From: an uncultured Saprospiraceae bacterium
Lineage (GTDB): Bacteria; Bacteroidota; Bacteroidia; Chitinophagales; Saprospiraceae
Length of the DNA: 7,444 nucleotides
Direction of reading: 5' to 3'
Assembly (NCBI GenBank): GCA_937930625.1
Contig: CALHBW010000430.1
Span: forward strand, 1 to 7,444
Shown here one piece after another: positions 1 to 5,355 of the stretch. The notes under the pieces were generated by a model. It ran no database searches. It was not told the origin of the DNA and saw nothing but the letters and a program-made list of their open reading frames with translations. Position numbers and translations under genes: made by a program. How positions within the stretch are numbered: the stretch's first letter is position 1; each line of letters starts with the position of its first letter.

Positions 1-47
1 TTTTCTGTCCGCAGTCCGCCGCTATTACGCAAGTTAACGAAGACTTC

Positions 48-142
48 GTAATGACTGCTTTAGCTGTCAAGTAGTTGAGAAAATATTTGCAAAGTCTTGT
101 TTTGATTTTTTAAATAAAAATAAAACACACTTGACAGCTAAA
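48..142. repeat. MITE-like repeat unit A, right arm truncated
   Basis: The left arm at 48-72 (25 bp, starting GTAATGACTGC and ending GCTGTCAAGT) is identical to the left arm of unit B at 162-186. The right arm at 129-142 retains only the inner 14 bp, ACTTGACAGCTAAA, and then switches to unrelated sequence. The arms enclose 56 very AT-rich bases, which align by eye with the interior of unit B in the same orientation (both contain CTTG/ATTG followed by T-runs and end in an AAAAC-AC stretch). Units A and B therefore look like diverged copies of one short non-autonomous element. Confidence 0.55.
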
Positions 143-161
143 CAGGCTGACCGCGAATACT

Positions 162-273
162 GTAATGACTGCTTTAGCTGTCAAGTGGCATAAAAAATTA
201 TTTATAAATCATTGTTTTTAATATTGTTACAAATTAAAACAACAACTTACTTGACAGCTAAAGCAGTCATTAC
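162..273. repeat. MITE-like repeat unit B with perfect 25-bp terminal inverted repeats
   Basis: The arm at 162-186 and the arm at 249-273 are exact 25-bp reverse complements, enclosing 62 AT-rich bases with no coding potential. The total length is 112 bp. Long terminal inverted repeats around a short AT-rich core fit a miniature inverted-repeat element or a very long hairpin. No clear target-site duplication is visible, because the flanks are themselves repeat sequence. Two or more copies in 350 bp argue against chance. It could alternatively be a REP-like intergenic element moved by a transposase elsewhere in the genome. Confidence 0.6.
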
Positions 274-292
274 GGAGTTCCCGTCCAGCCTG

Positions 293-316
293 TAAAGCAG
301 TCATTACGGTATTCGC
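293..316. repeat. Solo inverted arm of the same repeat family
   Basis: Bases 293-316 are the reverse complement of 153-176 with one mismatch (at 308). The match covers the outer half of the unit B left arm and the eight bases GCGAATAC lying outside it. The pairing therefore extends beyond the 25-bp arm, which suggests that unit B sits inside a larger palindrome, or that part of a flank was duplicated in inverted orientation. Confidence 0.5.
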
Positions 317-378
317 ATTTAACTCTTTACTGCGGACTGCGGACAGATAAACCACCGACCAAATTATCAGGCGAAGCG

Positions 379-386
379 CAAAGATA
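379..386 (-). promoter_or_regulatory. Orphan -7 promoter box pointing left into the repeat cluster
   Basis: On the minus strand this reads TATCTTTG, an exact match to the Bacteroidota -7 box TAnnTTTG. No convincing TTG element lies 19-21 bases upstream of it, and no gene lies downstream, only the repeat cluster at 1-350. It could be a relic promoter of a lost gene, the promoter of a structured RNA, or a chance match. The rest of 348-513 shows no gene or other feature I can support. Confidence 0.25.
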
Positions 387-459
387 GGGAATTGGTGGGG
401 GAAATGTAGGGAGGTTTTGATGGTATATTATGGTGACTGCTAAAGTTGAAATTTCAAAA

Positions 460-473
460 ACCTCAAAAAGTAA
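460..473 (+). repeat. Direct repeat, left copy flanking hipBA
   Basis: ACCTCAAAAAGTAA occurs here and again at 2138-2151 in the same orientation, just after the hipA stop codon. The two copies bracket the hipBA promoter and both genes. It may be an attachment-site or recombination scar, but a 14-bp AT-rich match can arise by chance in a window this size. Confidence 0.4.
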
Positions 474-513
474 GGGGTTGATTTTTAGATTTTTTATTTT
501 TAACACTATAAAA

Positions 514-527
514 TTGCTATTTAGTAA
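514..527. promoter_or_regulatory. Putative HipB operator O1 (overlaps the -33 element)
   Basis: TTGCTATTTAGTAA is an imperfect palindrome (arms TTGCTA and TAGTAA, 5 of 6 positions complementary). It matches the reverse complement of O2 at 12 of 14 positions. It covers the TTG element of the promoter, so a bound repressor would block RNA polymerase. HipB antitoxins are known to repress their own operons from such palindromes; assignment to this HipB is inference. Confidence 0.5.
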
Positions 528-544
528 CATTTAATCTATATTTG
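514..544 (+). promoter_or_regulatory. hipBA promoter, Bacteroidota type
   Basis: A TTG at 514-516 is followed after exactly 20 bases by TATATTTG at 537-544, a full match to the -7 box TAnnTTTG. Both the spacing and the sequence fit the primary sigma factor promoter of Bacteroidota. Transcription would begin near 550, leaving a leader of only about a dozen bases before the hipB ATG at 563. Confidence 0.65.
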
Positions 545-558
545 TTTCTAAATAGAAA
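545..558. promoter_or_regulatory. Putative HipB operator O2 (at the transcription start)
   Basis: TTTCTA-AA-TAGAAA is a perfect palindrome with 6-bp arms and a 2-bp centre. It lies directly downstream of the -7 box and ends 4 bases before the hipB start codon. Its centre is 31 bp from the centre of O1, about three helical turns, so two dimers would bind the same DNA face. This fits cooperative autorepression by HipB or the HipBA complex. Confidence 0.55.
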
Positions 559-562
559 TATT

Positions 563-886
563 ATGGGAGCTAAAAGTCCGAAATTATTACCAAAAGAAAA
601 AAGGATACTCGAACATATAGGTGAAAATATCAAACTGGCAAGATTAAGGAGAAAGTTCACCACAGAGCAAGTTGCCAATAGAGCGAATATTTCCAGAAAA
701 ACCCTTTGGCATGTCGAAAAAGGAAGTGAACATATTAGTATTGGGGTCATATTACAAGTACTGTCTGTTTTGGGTTTGAAAGATGATTTGACAAGTATTG
801 CAAAAGATGATGTATTGGGTAGAAAATTACAAGATTTGGACTTAATCATGAAGAAGAGAGGTCCAAAAAAAACTAAATCAACATGA
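563..886 (+). CDS. hipB: HipB-like antitoxin, XRE-family DNA-binding protein
   Basis: This 107-residue protein has one Cro/C1-type helix-turn-helix domain at about residues 20-72 (from GENIKLARLRR through a likely recognition helix around ISRKTLWHVEKG to VLSVLGL). It ends in a basic tail (KKRGPKKTKST). In HipBA systems HipB dimers neutralise the HipA kinase and repress the operon. I chose the ATG at 563; an upstream TTG at 542 lies inside the promoter -7 box and cannot be the translated start. The gene overlaps hipA by four bases (ATGA), implying translational coupling and confirming the pairing. The lysine-rich C-terminal tail could contact HipA or act as a degradation-prone end, but that is a guess. 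The family call is firm; the antitoxin role rests on the neighbour. Confidence 0.88.
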   Translation: MGAKSPKLLPKEKRILEHIGENIKLARLRRKFTTEQVANRANISRKTLWHVEKGSEHISIGVILQVLSVLGLKDDLTSIAKDDVLGRKLQDLDLIMKKRGPKKTKST

Positions 887-2130
887 GAGCAATCACAGTA
901 TATGCCGATTGGTTGGGTTTGCCGGAAACATCAAAAATGGGAATATTACGAGCCGAAAAATCAAGAGGTGAAGAAGTCTTCTCATTTGAATATTCGGAAT
1001 CGTGGCTTAAAAGCAGCTATGCACAAGAGATAGACCCTGACCTAAGACTATACGCAGGTCCTCAATATGTAACGGATGAAAAATCCAACTTTGGATTATT
1101 TTTAGATTCATCGCCGGATAGATGGGGAAGAATGTTGATGGAGAGGAGAGCAGCAATCATCTCCCGCCAAACAAAACAAGCCAAAAAAAGACTCACAGAA
1201 TCCGATTTTTTACTGGGTGTAAATGACGAAACAAGAATGGGCGCATTGAGATTTAAATTGGATGAAGATGGTGACTTTCTCTCTAATCAAAACCATAAAG
1301 TACCGCCATTTGCGCGTATTAGGGCATTGGAACAAGCAAGTTTGAGAGTCGAAGATGATGGTTTTTTTGAAGATAAAGATGCTCAAAAGTGGTTGATGAT
1401 GTTGATGGCACCGGGGTCATCTTTGGGCGGGGCAAGACCAAAAGCAAGTGTGATAGACCCAAGCGGACACCTGTGGATAGCGAAATTTCCAAGTAAGAAT
1501 GATGATAAAAATAGTGGGGCTTGGGAGTTCATTGTCAACCAAATGGCGCACGAGTTGGGCATCAATGTAGCCACTGCACAAGCTAAAATCTATTCCCAAA
1601 AACAACATACATTTCTAACAAAAAGGTTCGATAGAACAAGTGATAACCGACGTATTCATTTTGCCTCCGCTATGTCTTTATTGGGATACAAAGACGGCTA
1701 CAATTATAAAGAGGGGGGCAGTTATCTTGAGTTGGTCGAACTCATAAAGCAATATGGAGTCGAACCAAATGCCGACATCAGAGAGTTATGGCGCAGAATC
1801 GTATTTTCTGTTGCCATATCCAACACCGACGACCATTTGAGAAATCACGGCTTTCTACTCTCCAAAACCGGATGGCGACTTTCTCCCGCCTATGATATCA
1901 ATCCGACTGAAAAGGGAACAGGATTGAGTTTGAATATTTCAGAAGATGATAATAGTCTTGATTTTGATTTGTGTATGGAGGTCATAGATTATTTCAGATG
2001 GCAGGAAAAGGAAGCAAAAGAATTCATCAATCAGACCAAAGAAATCGTCAGCCAATGGAAACAAAGGGCAAAGCAAATGAATATCTCAAACCAAGAATTA
2101 ACGTTTATGGAGTCTGCGTTTGAAAGGTGA
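883..2130 (+). CDS. hipA: HipA-family serine/threonine kinase toxin
   Basis: The protein has 415 residues, close to the roughly 440 of E. coli HipA, and appears full length. HipA kinases phosphorylate translation components (glutamyl-tRNA synthetase in E. coli) and induce growth arrest and persistence. The N-terminal subdomain spans about residues 1-125 (with SSPDRWGRMLMERR at 76-89). The Gly-rich loop GSSLGGARPK at 178-187 places Ser180 at the position of the E. coli autophosphorylated Ser150. Lys201 in IAKFPS is the likely ATP-binding lysine. NTDDHLRN at 314-321 supplies the catalytic Asp316 and metal-binding Asn321, and YDIN at 337-340 supplies Asp338, the DFG-like aspartate. All kinase residues I can check are intact, so it should be active. 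It is expressed from the hipB promoter with a four-base overlap. The substrate is unknown: the loop sequence differs from the E. coli VAGAQEK, so its target need not be GltX. Confidence 0.92.
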   Translation: MRAITVYADWLGLPETSKMGILRAEKSRGEEVFSFEYSESWLKSSYAQEIDPDLRLYAGPQYVTDEKSNFGLFLDSSPDRWGRMLMERRAAIISRQTKQAKKRLTESDFLLGVNDETRMGALRFKLDEDGDFLSNQNHKVPPFARIRALEQASLRVEDDGFFEDKDAQKWLMMLMAPGSSLGGARPKASVIDPSGHLWIAKFPSKNDDKNSGAWEFIVNQMAHELGINVATAQAKIYSQKQHTFLTKRFDRTSDNRRIHFASAMSLLGYKDGYNYKEGGSYLELVELIKQYGVEPNADIRELWRRIVFSVAISNTDDHLRNHGFLLSKTGWRLSPAYDINPTEKGTGLSLNISEDDNSLDFDLCMEVIDYFRWQEKEAKEFINQTKEIVSQWKQRAKQMNISNQELTFMESAFER

Positions 2131-2137
2131 AAACTGT

Positions 2138-2151
2138 ACCTCAAAAAGTAA
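2138..2151 (+). repeat. Direct repeat, right copy flanking hipBA
   Basis: This is the second copy of ACCTCAAAAAGTAA (first at 460-473). It begins seven bases after the hipA stop codon and runs straight into the GC-rich hairpin at 2155-2185. Together the copies define a 1.7-kb cassette containing the whole toxin-antitoxin operon. Confidence 0.4.
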
Positions 2152-2154
2152 CCG

Positions 2155-2185
2155 TAGCGCGACACTTCCAGTCCGCGCCGCGCTA
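2155..2185 (-). terminator. GC-rich hairpin between convergent hipA and rodA, possible rodA terminator
   Basis: Arms at 2155-2165 and 2175-2185 form an 11-bp stem around a 9-base loop. Read from the minus strand, the two imperfect positions become G-U pairs (TAGCGCGGCGC with GTGTCGCGCTA); read from the plus strand they are A-C mismatches. The structure is therefore more stable in rodA transcripts. A short T-run (ACTTTTTG) follows about seven bases downstream on the minus strand. This is a poor fit to a classic terminator, so a dispersed REP-like palindrome is a fair alternative. The rest of 2186-2248 shows nothing I can name. Confidence 0.4.
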
Positions 2186-2248
2186 GCTTTGTACGTATGC
2201 AGGGAATGGGGAGACTTTTGCAAATAAGAACAACCCAAAACAGCAAAT

Positions 2249-3661
2249 CTAATTCCGCGTCAACCGCGTACTATCCAATTTCACCAATACCGCAATCATA
2301 ATCGTAAAAGACAGCAAAGACGACCCGCCATAACTAATCAGTGGAAGGGGAATCCCAATAATTGGCATTACGCCCATCGTCATACCGACATTTACAAAAA
2401 AGTGAAAAAACAGAATACTTGCGAGTCCATAAGCATAGTAGCGTGTGAAGTCCTCGCGTTGTCGTTCTGCGATAAAAGCGATTCGTAAGATGAGGGCAAT
2501 ATACAGGAAAATCAAGGTAGCTGTTCCGAAAAAACCATGCTCCTCGCCTACTGTGCAGAAGATAAAATCGGTGGATTGTTCCGGTACATATTTCAGTGCG
2601 GTGATTTGTCCTTGCCGGAAACCGCGCCCGGTGAGGCGTCCTGCACTGATGGCGGTTTTGGACTTGTCGAGATTATAAGCTGCGCCGAGCGGGTCAGATT
2701 TGGAAGGTTGTAGCCATACGTTAATGCGGTCTTGTTGGTGCGGTTCGAGGAAGTTGTTGAAAGCGTAATTGACCGAGAGCGAGTAGGCTATCGAAGCCAC
2801 CAAAATAACACTTACAAAAGTAGCGAGTTGCCCTTGTCGTCCTTGCCATGCAAGGGTCGAAAGCAAGACAAATGCCACGCCATCTAAGGCAAGTACATAC
2901 TCTTTCATGTCATACTGAAAACCAAGTACTGTAACCGTCGTCAGCACCGTAAAACCAAGCAGCCACCACAATTGCCGCGTCTTCATATTACCGATATAGA
3001 CAATGCTGAAAAATAGCAACAAAATCGCCAATATCGTCAAGGGTTTAAAGACCAATGCAATCACCGACAGCACCGCCACAATCGTTCCCAACATATACAA
3101 AATCGCCGGCATTCCCGCCCGAAACAAGACCAAAAACAAAGCCGCAAAAACCAATGCAGACCCCGCATCGCCCTGAATGATAATCAAAGCCATCGGCAAA
3201 AGAATGATACCGAGTGCGCTGAGGCGGTGTTTCATCTCTTTGGCGATGTTGATATTGAGCGTACTCAGGTAGGCAGCGAGGGCAAGACAGGTCGCAAATT
3301 TGGTGATTTCGGAAGGCTGAAAACGCCCGATTCCAAAGGGCAACTCAAACCAAGACCGCGCGCCCGCAATCTCCCGCCCAAAGACAAAAACCAAGACCAA
3401 CAGCAAGACCGAAATCCCGTAAATCGGATAAGCAAAGACCTTATAAAATCGAGCATCCGTAATAATCGCCGCCACTCCTGCAGTCAATGAAATCCCAATC
3501 CAAATCAAGTGCGTTCCATGCTTTGCGCCAAAATCAAACATCTCCGGCGCATCCACATAGCCCACTGCATATACCATCAAAAATCCCACGAGGACTAAGC
3601 CCAAATATAGAAAAACTGTTAGCCAGTCCGTCTCCCGCGATGTAGTCCCTCTTCTACTCAT
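2249..3661 (-). CDS. rodA: RodA, SEDS-family peptidoglycan glycosyltransferase
   Basis: RodA polymerises lipid II into glycan strands for side-wall growth, working in the inner membrane with the transpeptidase PBP2 and the Rod (MreBCD) complex. The 470 residues are almost entirely hydrophobic membrane segments. SEDS hallmarks are visible: QPSEITK (115-121), GDAGSAL (164-170), the periplasmic-loop motif DPLGAAYN (323-330) carrying the conserved aspartate, PEQSTDFIF (360-368), and GIPLPLISYGGSSLL (436-450). It is about 100 residues longer than E. coli RodA. Much of the surplus lies at about 205-300, where extra hydrophobic segments (around 207-223, 230-246, 254-270 and 278-297) precede the catalytic loop; I recall long RodA forms in Bacteroidota. 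FtsW is less likely given the DPLGAAYN and PEQSTDFIF context. No mre or pbp2 gene adjoins it here, unlike the common mreBCD-pbp2-rodA order. The stop is TAG and the ATG start at 3661 is preceded by no clear ribosome-binding sequence. Confidence 0.93.
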   Translation of the reverse strand: MSRRGTTSRETDWLTVFLYLGLVLVGFLMVYAVGYVDAPEMFDFGAKHGTHLIWIGISLTAGVAAIITDARFYKVFAYPIYGISVLLLVLVFVFGREIAGARSWFELPFGIGRFQPSEITKFATCLALAAYLSTLNINIAKEMKHRLSALGIILLPMALIIIQGDAGSALVFAALFLVLFRAGMPAILYMLGTIVAVLSVIALVFKPLTILAILLLFFSIVYIGNMKTRQLWWLLGFTVLTTVTVLGFQYDMKEYVLALDGVAFVLLSTLAWQGRQGQLATFVSVILVASIAYSLSVNYAFNNFLEPHQQDRINVWLQPSKSDPLGAAYNLDKSKTAISAGRLTGRGFRQGQITALKYVPEQSTDFIFCTVGEEHGFFGTATLIFLYIALILRIAFIAERQREDFTRYYAYGLASILFFHFFVNVGMTMGVMPIIGIPLPLISYGGSSLLSFTIMIAVLVKLDSTRLTRN

Positions 3662-3680
3662 TTAATTGCCAAATTGGACA

Positions 3681-3688
3681 CAAAAATA
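3681..3688 (-). promoter_or_regulatory. Possible rodA -7 box embedded in the terminator
   Basis: On the minus strand this reads TATTTTTG, matching TAnnTTTG, 19 bases upstream of the rodA ATG. It overlaps the 3' arm and T-run of the terminator at 3682-3716. No TTTG is visible at the expected -33 distance, so the promoter is weakly supported. If it is real, the rodA leader would be very short. Confidence 0.3.
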
Positions 3689-3716
3689 GCAGGCATTTTT
3701 AAAATGCCTGCTATTT
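3682..3716 (-). terminator. Rho-independent terminator after the helix-hairpin-helix gene
   Basis: Arms at 3684-3696 and 3704-3716 form a perfect 13-bp stem containing AGCAGGC/GCCTGCT around a 7-base T/A loop, and the outer A/T bases allow further closure. On the minus strand the stem runs into five Ts (3686-3682) and then GTG, the usual intrinsic terminator layout. It lies 33 bases after the stop codon of the upstream gene and 20 bases before the rodA start. Plus-strand reading lacks a T-run, so the minus strand is the functional side. Confidence 0.75.
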
Positions 3717-3749
3717 AGACGTTAATGATTGCTTAAAAAAACAATTTTT

Positions 3750-5045
3750 TTATTCTACGGTCAAATAAGGCTTCAATTTCTCAAATAATTCACCGGAAAT
3801 CGCCCTCACTTTCCTCAAATCATTCACCGTCGAAAATACGCCGTGATTATCGCGGTAAGCGACAATAGTTTTCGCTTTTTTCCAATCAATGTACGGATGC
3901 TTTTTGAAATCGTCTTGAGTAGCTGTGTTGAGATTGATTAACTGAATAGGTGTTGGGTCAAGTTGCAATTGTGGGCGAATATTTTGAAACGTACTATCCG
4001 CCAAACCATAAACCTCACTAATCTGATTAATGGAATGAAAACCGCCAAGTGCCTTGCGATATTTGACGATACGCTCCGAGTATTTCGGACCGATGCCGTA
4101 TAGCTTTTGCCAATCTTCGGGAGTGGCTGAATTGATGTTGATATTAATAAGAACGGGCTTGGGTTTCGGTTTTTCGATTGCTTGTACAATTGATTCGGAT
4201 GCAGGTATTTCTTCTTCTTTTGCCGGAATAATATTGACGTAAGGTTCAAGACGAGCATAATCTTCCCGTTTAAGCGAATATATCTTTTGCAGGTCTTCTT
4301 TTTGTCTAAATTGAGCACCGCTTTCCCGGTAATTAATGATGTTATTGGCAGCTTTTTTTGTCAAACCTAATTTCATCAAATCACCAAATGTAGCGGTATT
4401 GGGGTCGAATGGAAAATAAACGATTTTGGGTTTTGATTCGATAACAGGCGTTTCATTTTTCGATTCAAATGATGCTTTTTCGGCTTTCGGCGAAGCCGGA
4501 ATATTTACATAATTTTCCAATCGTTCATAATCCGACTCCTGCAAACCATATACTTTTTTGAGGTCTTCTTTTTTGTAAAATTTGCCGCCCTTTTCGCGAA
4601 AATTAATGAGAATATTTGCCGTTTTACCCGATAAACCGAGCGTTGTCAATTCCTGATAGGTAGCAGTATTTGGATTGAAGGAAAACAAACGAGTTTCGCG
4701 TTTTCCACTCGCTGTTTTTTCCTTCTTTTTGTAATAAGATGACGAATATTTTTTATCGTAATTGTCGCTATTCTTATCGTCATTCTTGTAATAATTGCGC
4801 GAATTGTAGGCATACGATTTGGTCTTTTCAGGCGGCTCGTATGAATCATAAAATGCTTCTACCTCTGCTTTAAATTCAGTAAAATCCGTCGGTTCATTTT
4901 TTGAGAAAAAGTGAATATATACATGCGGAAAAAAGAAGGTAAGAACGATAAGTACAGATAAGCCTACAACCCCGTTTCGTTCAGAACGAGTAAAGTGAAA
5001 TTGGTCTTTCCAAGCATCCATTTTGGGCAAGGTTTTAAGGAACAT
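3750..5045 (-). CDS. Membrane-anchored protein with four ComEA-like helix-hairpin-helix repeats
   Basis: The protein has 431 residues. A short N-terminus is followed by one hydrophobic segment (about 25-47, GVVGLSVLIVLTFFF), then a Tyr/Lys/Asn/Ser-rich linker (about 70-118). Four tandem helix-hairpin-helix units follow, at about 121-182, 211-272, 301-362 and 370-430. Each starts with a signature such as FNPNTAT, FDPNTAT, ININSAT or INLNTAT and contains a fragment like INFREKGGKF or IVKYRKALGGF. Units 1 and 2 are close to each other (recent duplication); 3 and 4 are more diverged. In ComEA these domains bind double-stranded DNA non-specifically during uptake. The single anchor suggests the repeats sit outside the cytoplasm, so a DNA-uptake or envelope DNA-binding role is possible but unproven. 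The start is uncertain: ATG at 5045 lies in a stem of an inverted repeat, and the ATG at 5021 (MDAWKDQFHF) is a good alternative. It ends in a clear terminator. Confidence 0.85.
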   Translation of the reverse strand: MFLKTLPKMDAWKDQFHFTRSERNGVVGLSVLIVLTFFFPHVYIHFFSKNEPTDFTEFKAEVEAFYDSYEPPEKTKSYAYNSRNYYKNDDKNSDNYDKKYSSSYYKKKEKTASGKRETRLFSFNPNTATYQELTTLGLSGKTANILINFREKGGKFYKKEDLKKVYGLQESDYERLENYVNIPASPKAEKASFESKNETPVIESKPKIVYFPFDPNTATFGDLMKLGLTKKAANNIINYRESGAQFRQKEDLQKIYSLKREDYARLEPYVNIIPAKEEEIPASESIVQAIEKPKPKPVLINININSATPEDWQKLYGIGPKYSERIVKYRKALGGFHSINQISEVYGLADSTFQNIRPQLQLDPTPIQLINLNTATQDDFKKHPYIDWKKAKTIVAYRDNHGVFSTVNDLRKVRAISGELFEKLKPYLTVE

Positions 5046-5092
5046 TCAAAAGAGGTCATCCAAATGGCGAAAATGATTTCTTGAATGTTCCT
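5038..5092 (-). repeat. Perfect 12-bp inverted repeat across the start of the helix-hairpin-helix gene
   Basis: AGGAACATTCAA at 5038-5049 is the exact reverse complement of TTGAATGTTCCT at 5081-5092, with 31 bases between. In the minus-strand mRNA, the ATG at 5045-5043 falls inside the 3' arm, so a folded leader would hide that start codon while leaving the ATG at 5021 free. It may be a translational control hairpin or an operator. Alternatively it is simply evidence that translation begins at 5021. Confidence 0.5.
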
Positions 5093-5160
5093 GTGGGTGA
5101 AAAAATATCATAGAAATATATTGCTCACAAGGTCATACAGGTGGGTGCTTAGAGAGATTT

Positions 5161-5192
5161 CAAATATAAATTGTTTTTCGGGACTCACCAAA
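5161..5192 (-). promoter_or_regulatory. Promoter for the helix-hairpin-helix gene
   Basis: On the minus strand TTTG (5192-5189) is followed after 20 bases by TATATTTG (5168-5161), a complete match in sequence and spacing to the Bacteroidota TTTG / TAnnTTTG promoter. Transcription would start near 5155 and give a leader of about 110 bases that contains the inverted repeat at 5038-5092. Confidence 0.6.
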
Positions 5193-5272
5193 TTTTCCGA
5201 GAATTTTCTTATATAAAAAAATGAAAAGTATGGAATTGTAGGATTAGAATAGCACAGATGTCCGAAAAAACG

Positions 5273-5280
5273 TATTTTTG
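5273..5280 (+). promoter_or_regulatory. Possible purQ promoter -7 box
   Basis: TATTTTTG matches the -7 box TAnnTTTG, 75 bases before the purQ ATG. No TTG element appears at the expected distance upstream, so the -33 part is missing or degenerate. A TTG codon at 5278 that extends the purQ frame upstream lies within this box and so is not a credible start. Confidence 0.4.
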
Positions 5281-5300
5281 TACACTTTTTCATCAAAAAT

Positions 5301-5354
5301 TAAGTCGGAAGTAAATTTAAATTTAAACTTCGACTTAAACTTAAACTTAAACTT
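5301..5354 (+). repeat. purQ leader: bulged hairpin plus CTTAAA hexamer repeats
   Basis: TAAGTCG (5301-5307) and AAGT (5309-5312) can pair with ACTT (5327-5330) and CGACTTA (5331-5337), leaving G5308 bulged and a 14-base A/T loop. Overlapping its right side, CTTAAA is repeated three times plus CTT (5334-5354), ending one base before the purQ ATG. A second set of AAATTT units fills the loop. The hexamer tract could vary in copy number by slippage and change the leader length. No known purine riboswitch or PurR box is recognisable. Confidence 0.5.
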
Positions 5355-5355
5355 C

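Larger units (their letters stand above)
4..347. repeat. Outer 16-bp inverted repeat bounding a gene-free repeat cluster
   Basis: The 16-mer TCTGTCCGCAGTCCGC at 4-19 recurs as its exact reverse complement at 332-347. Everything between is non-coding and is made of further inverted repeats (entries below). A shorter pair, CAGGCTG (143-149) and CAGCCTG (286-292), is also nested inside. I see no transposase and no plausible protein in the interval. It reads as a nested insertion of short repeat elements, or as a mobile-element remnant with outer terminal repeats. The base pairing is seen directly; the mobile-element reading is inference. Confidence 0.65.

Noticed and set aside
131..136. TTGACA within the repeat arm as a sigma-70 -35 box
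   Set aside because: It is part of the repeated arm, has no matching -10 at 17 bases, and the promoters here follow the Bacteroidota consensus instead.
48..307. Repeats spaced by AT-rich segments, considered as a CRISPR array
   Set aside because: The repeats are paired as inverted arms, the two spacer-like segments resemble each other, and no cas gene is present.
433..452. Possible decayed arm of the MITE-like repeat (TGACTGCTAAAGTTG)
   Set aside because: Similarity drops off after the first eight bases and there is no paired arm nearby, so it is not distinguishable from chance.
327..530. 67-codon minus-strand reading frame upstream of hipB
   Set aside because: It overlaps the hipBA promoter and operators, has no recognisable domain, and its end runs into the outer inverted repeat; it looks like a chance frame.
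517..849. 110-codon minus-strand frame opposite hipB
   Set aside because: It lies wholly across hipB, which has a clear helix-turn-helix domain and operon context; the antisense frame has no domain.
5278..5355. N-terminal extension of PurQ from a TTG at 5278
   Set aside because: The TTG lies inside the -7 promoter box, the extension encodes low-complexity Asn/Leu/Phe repeats, and the family start MRFGVVIFPG is at 5356.
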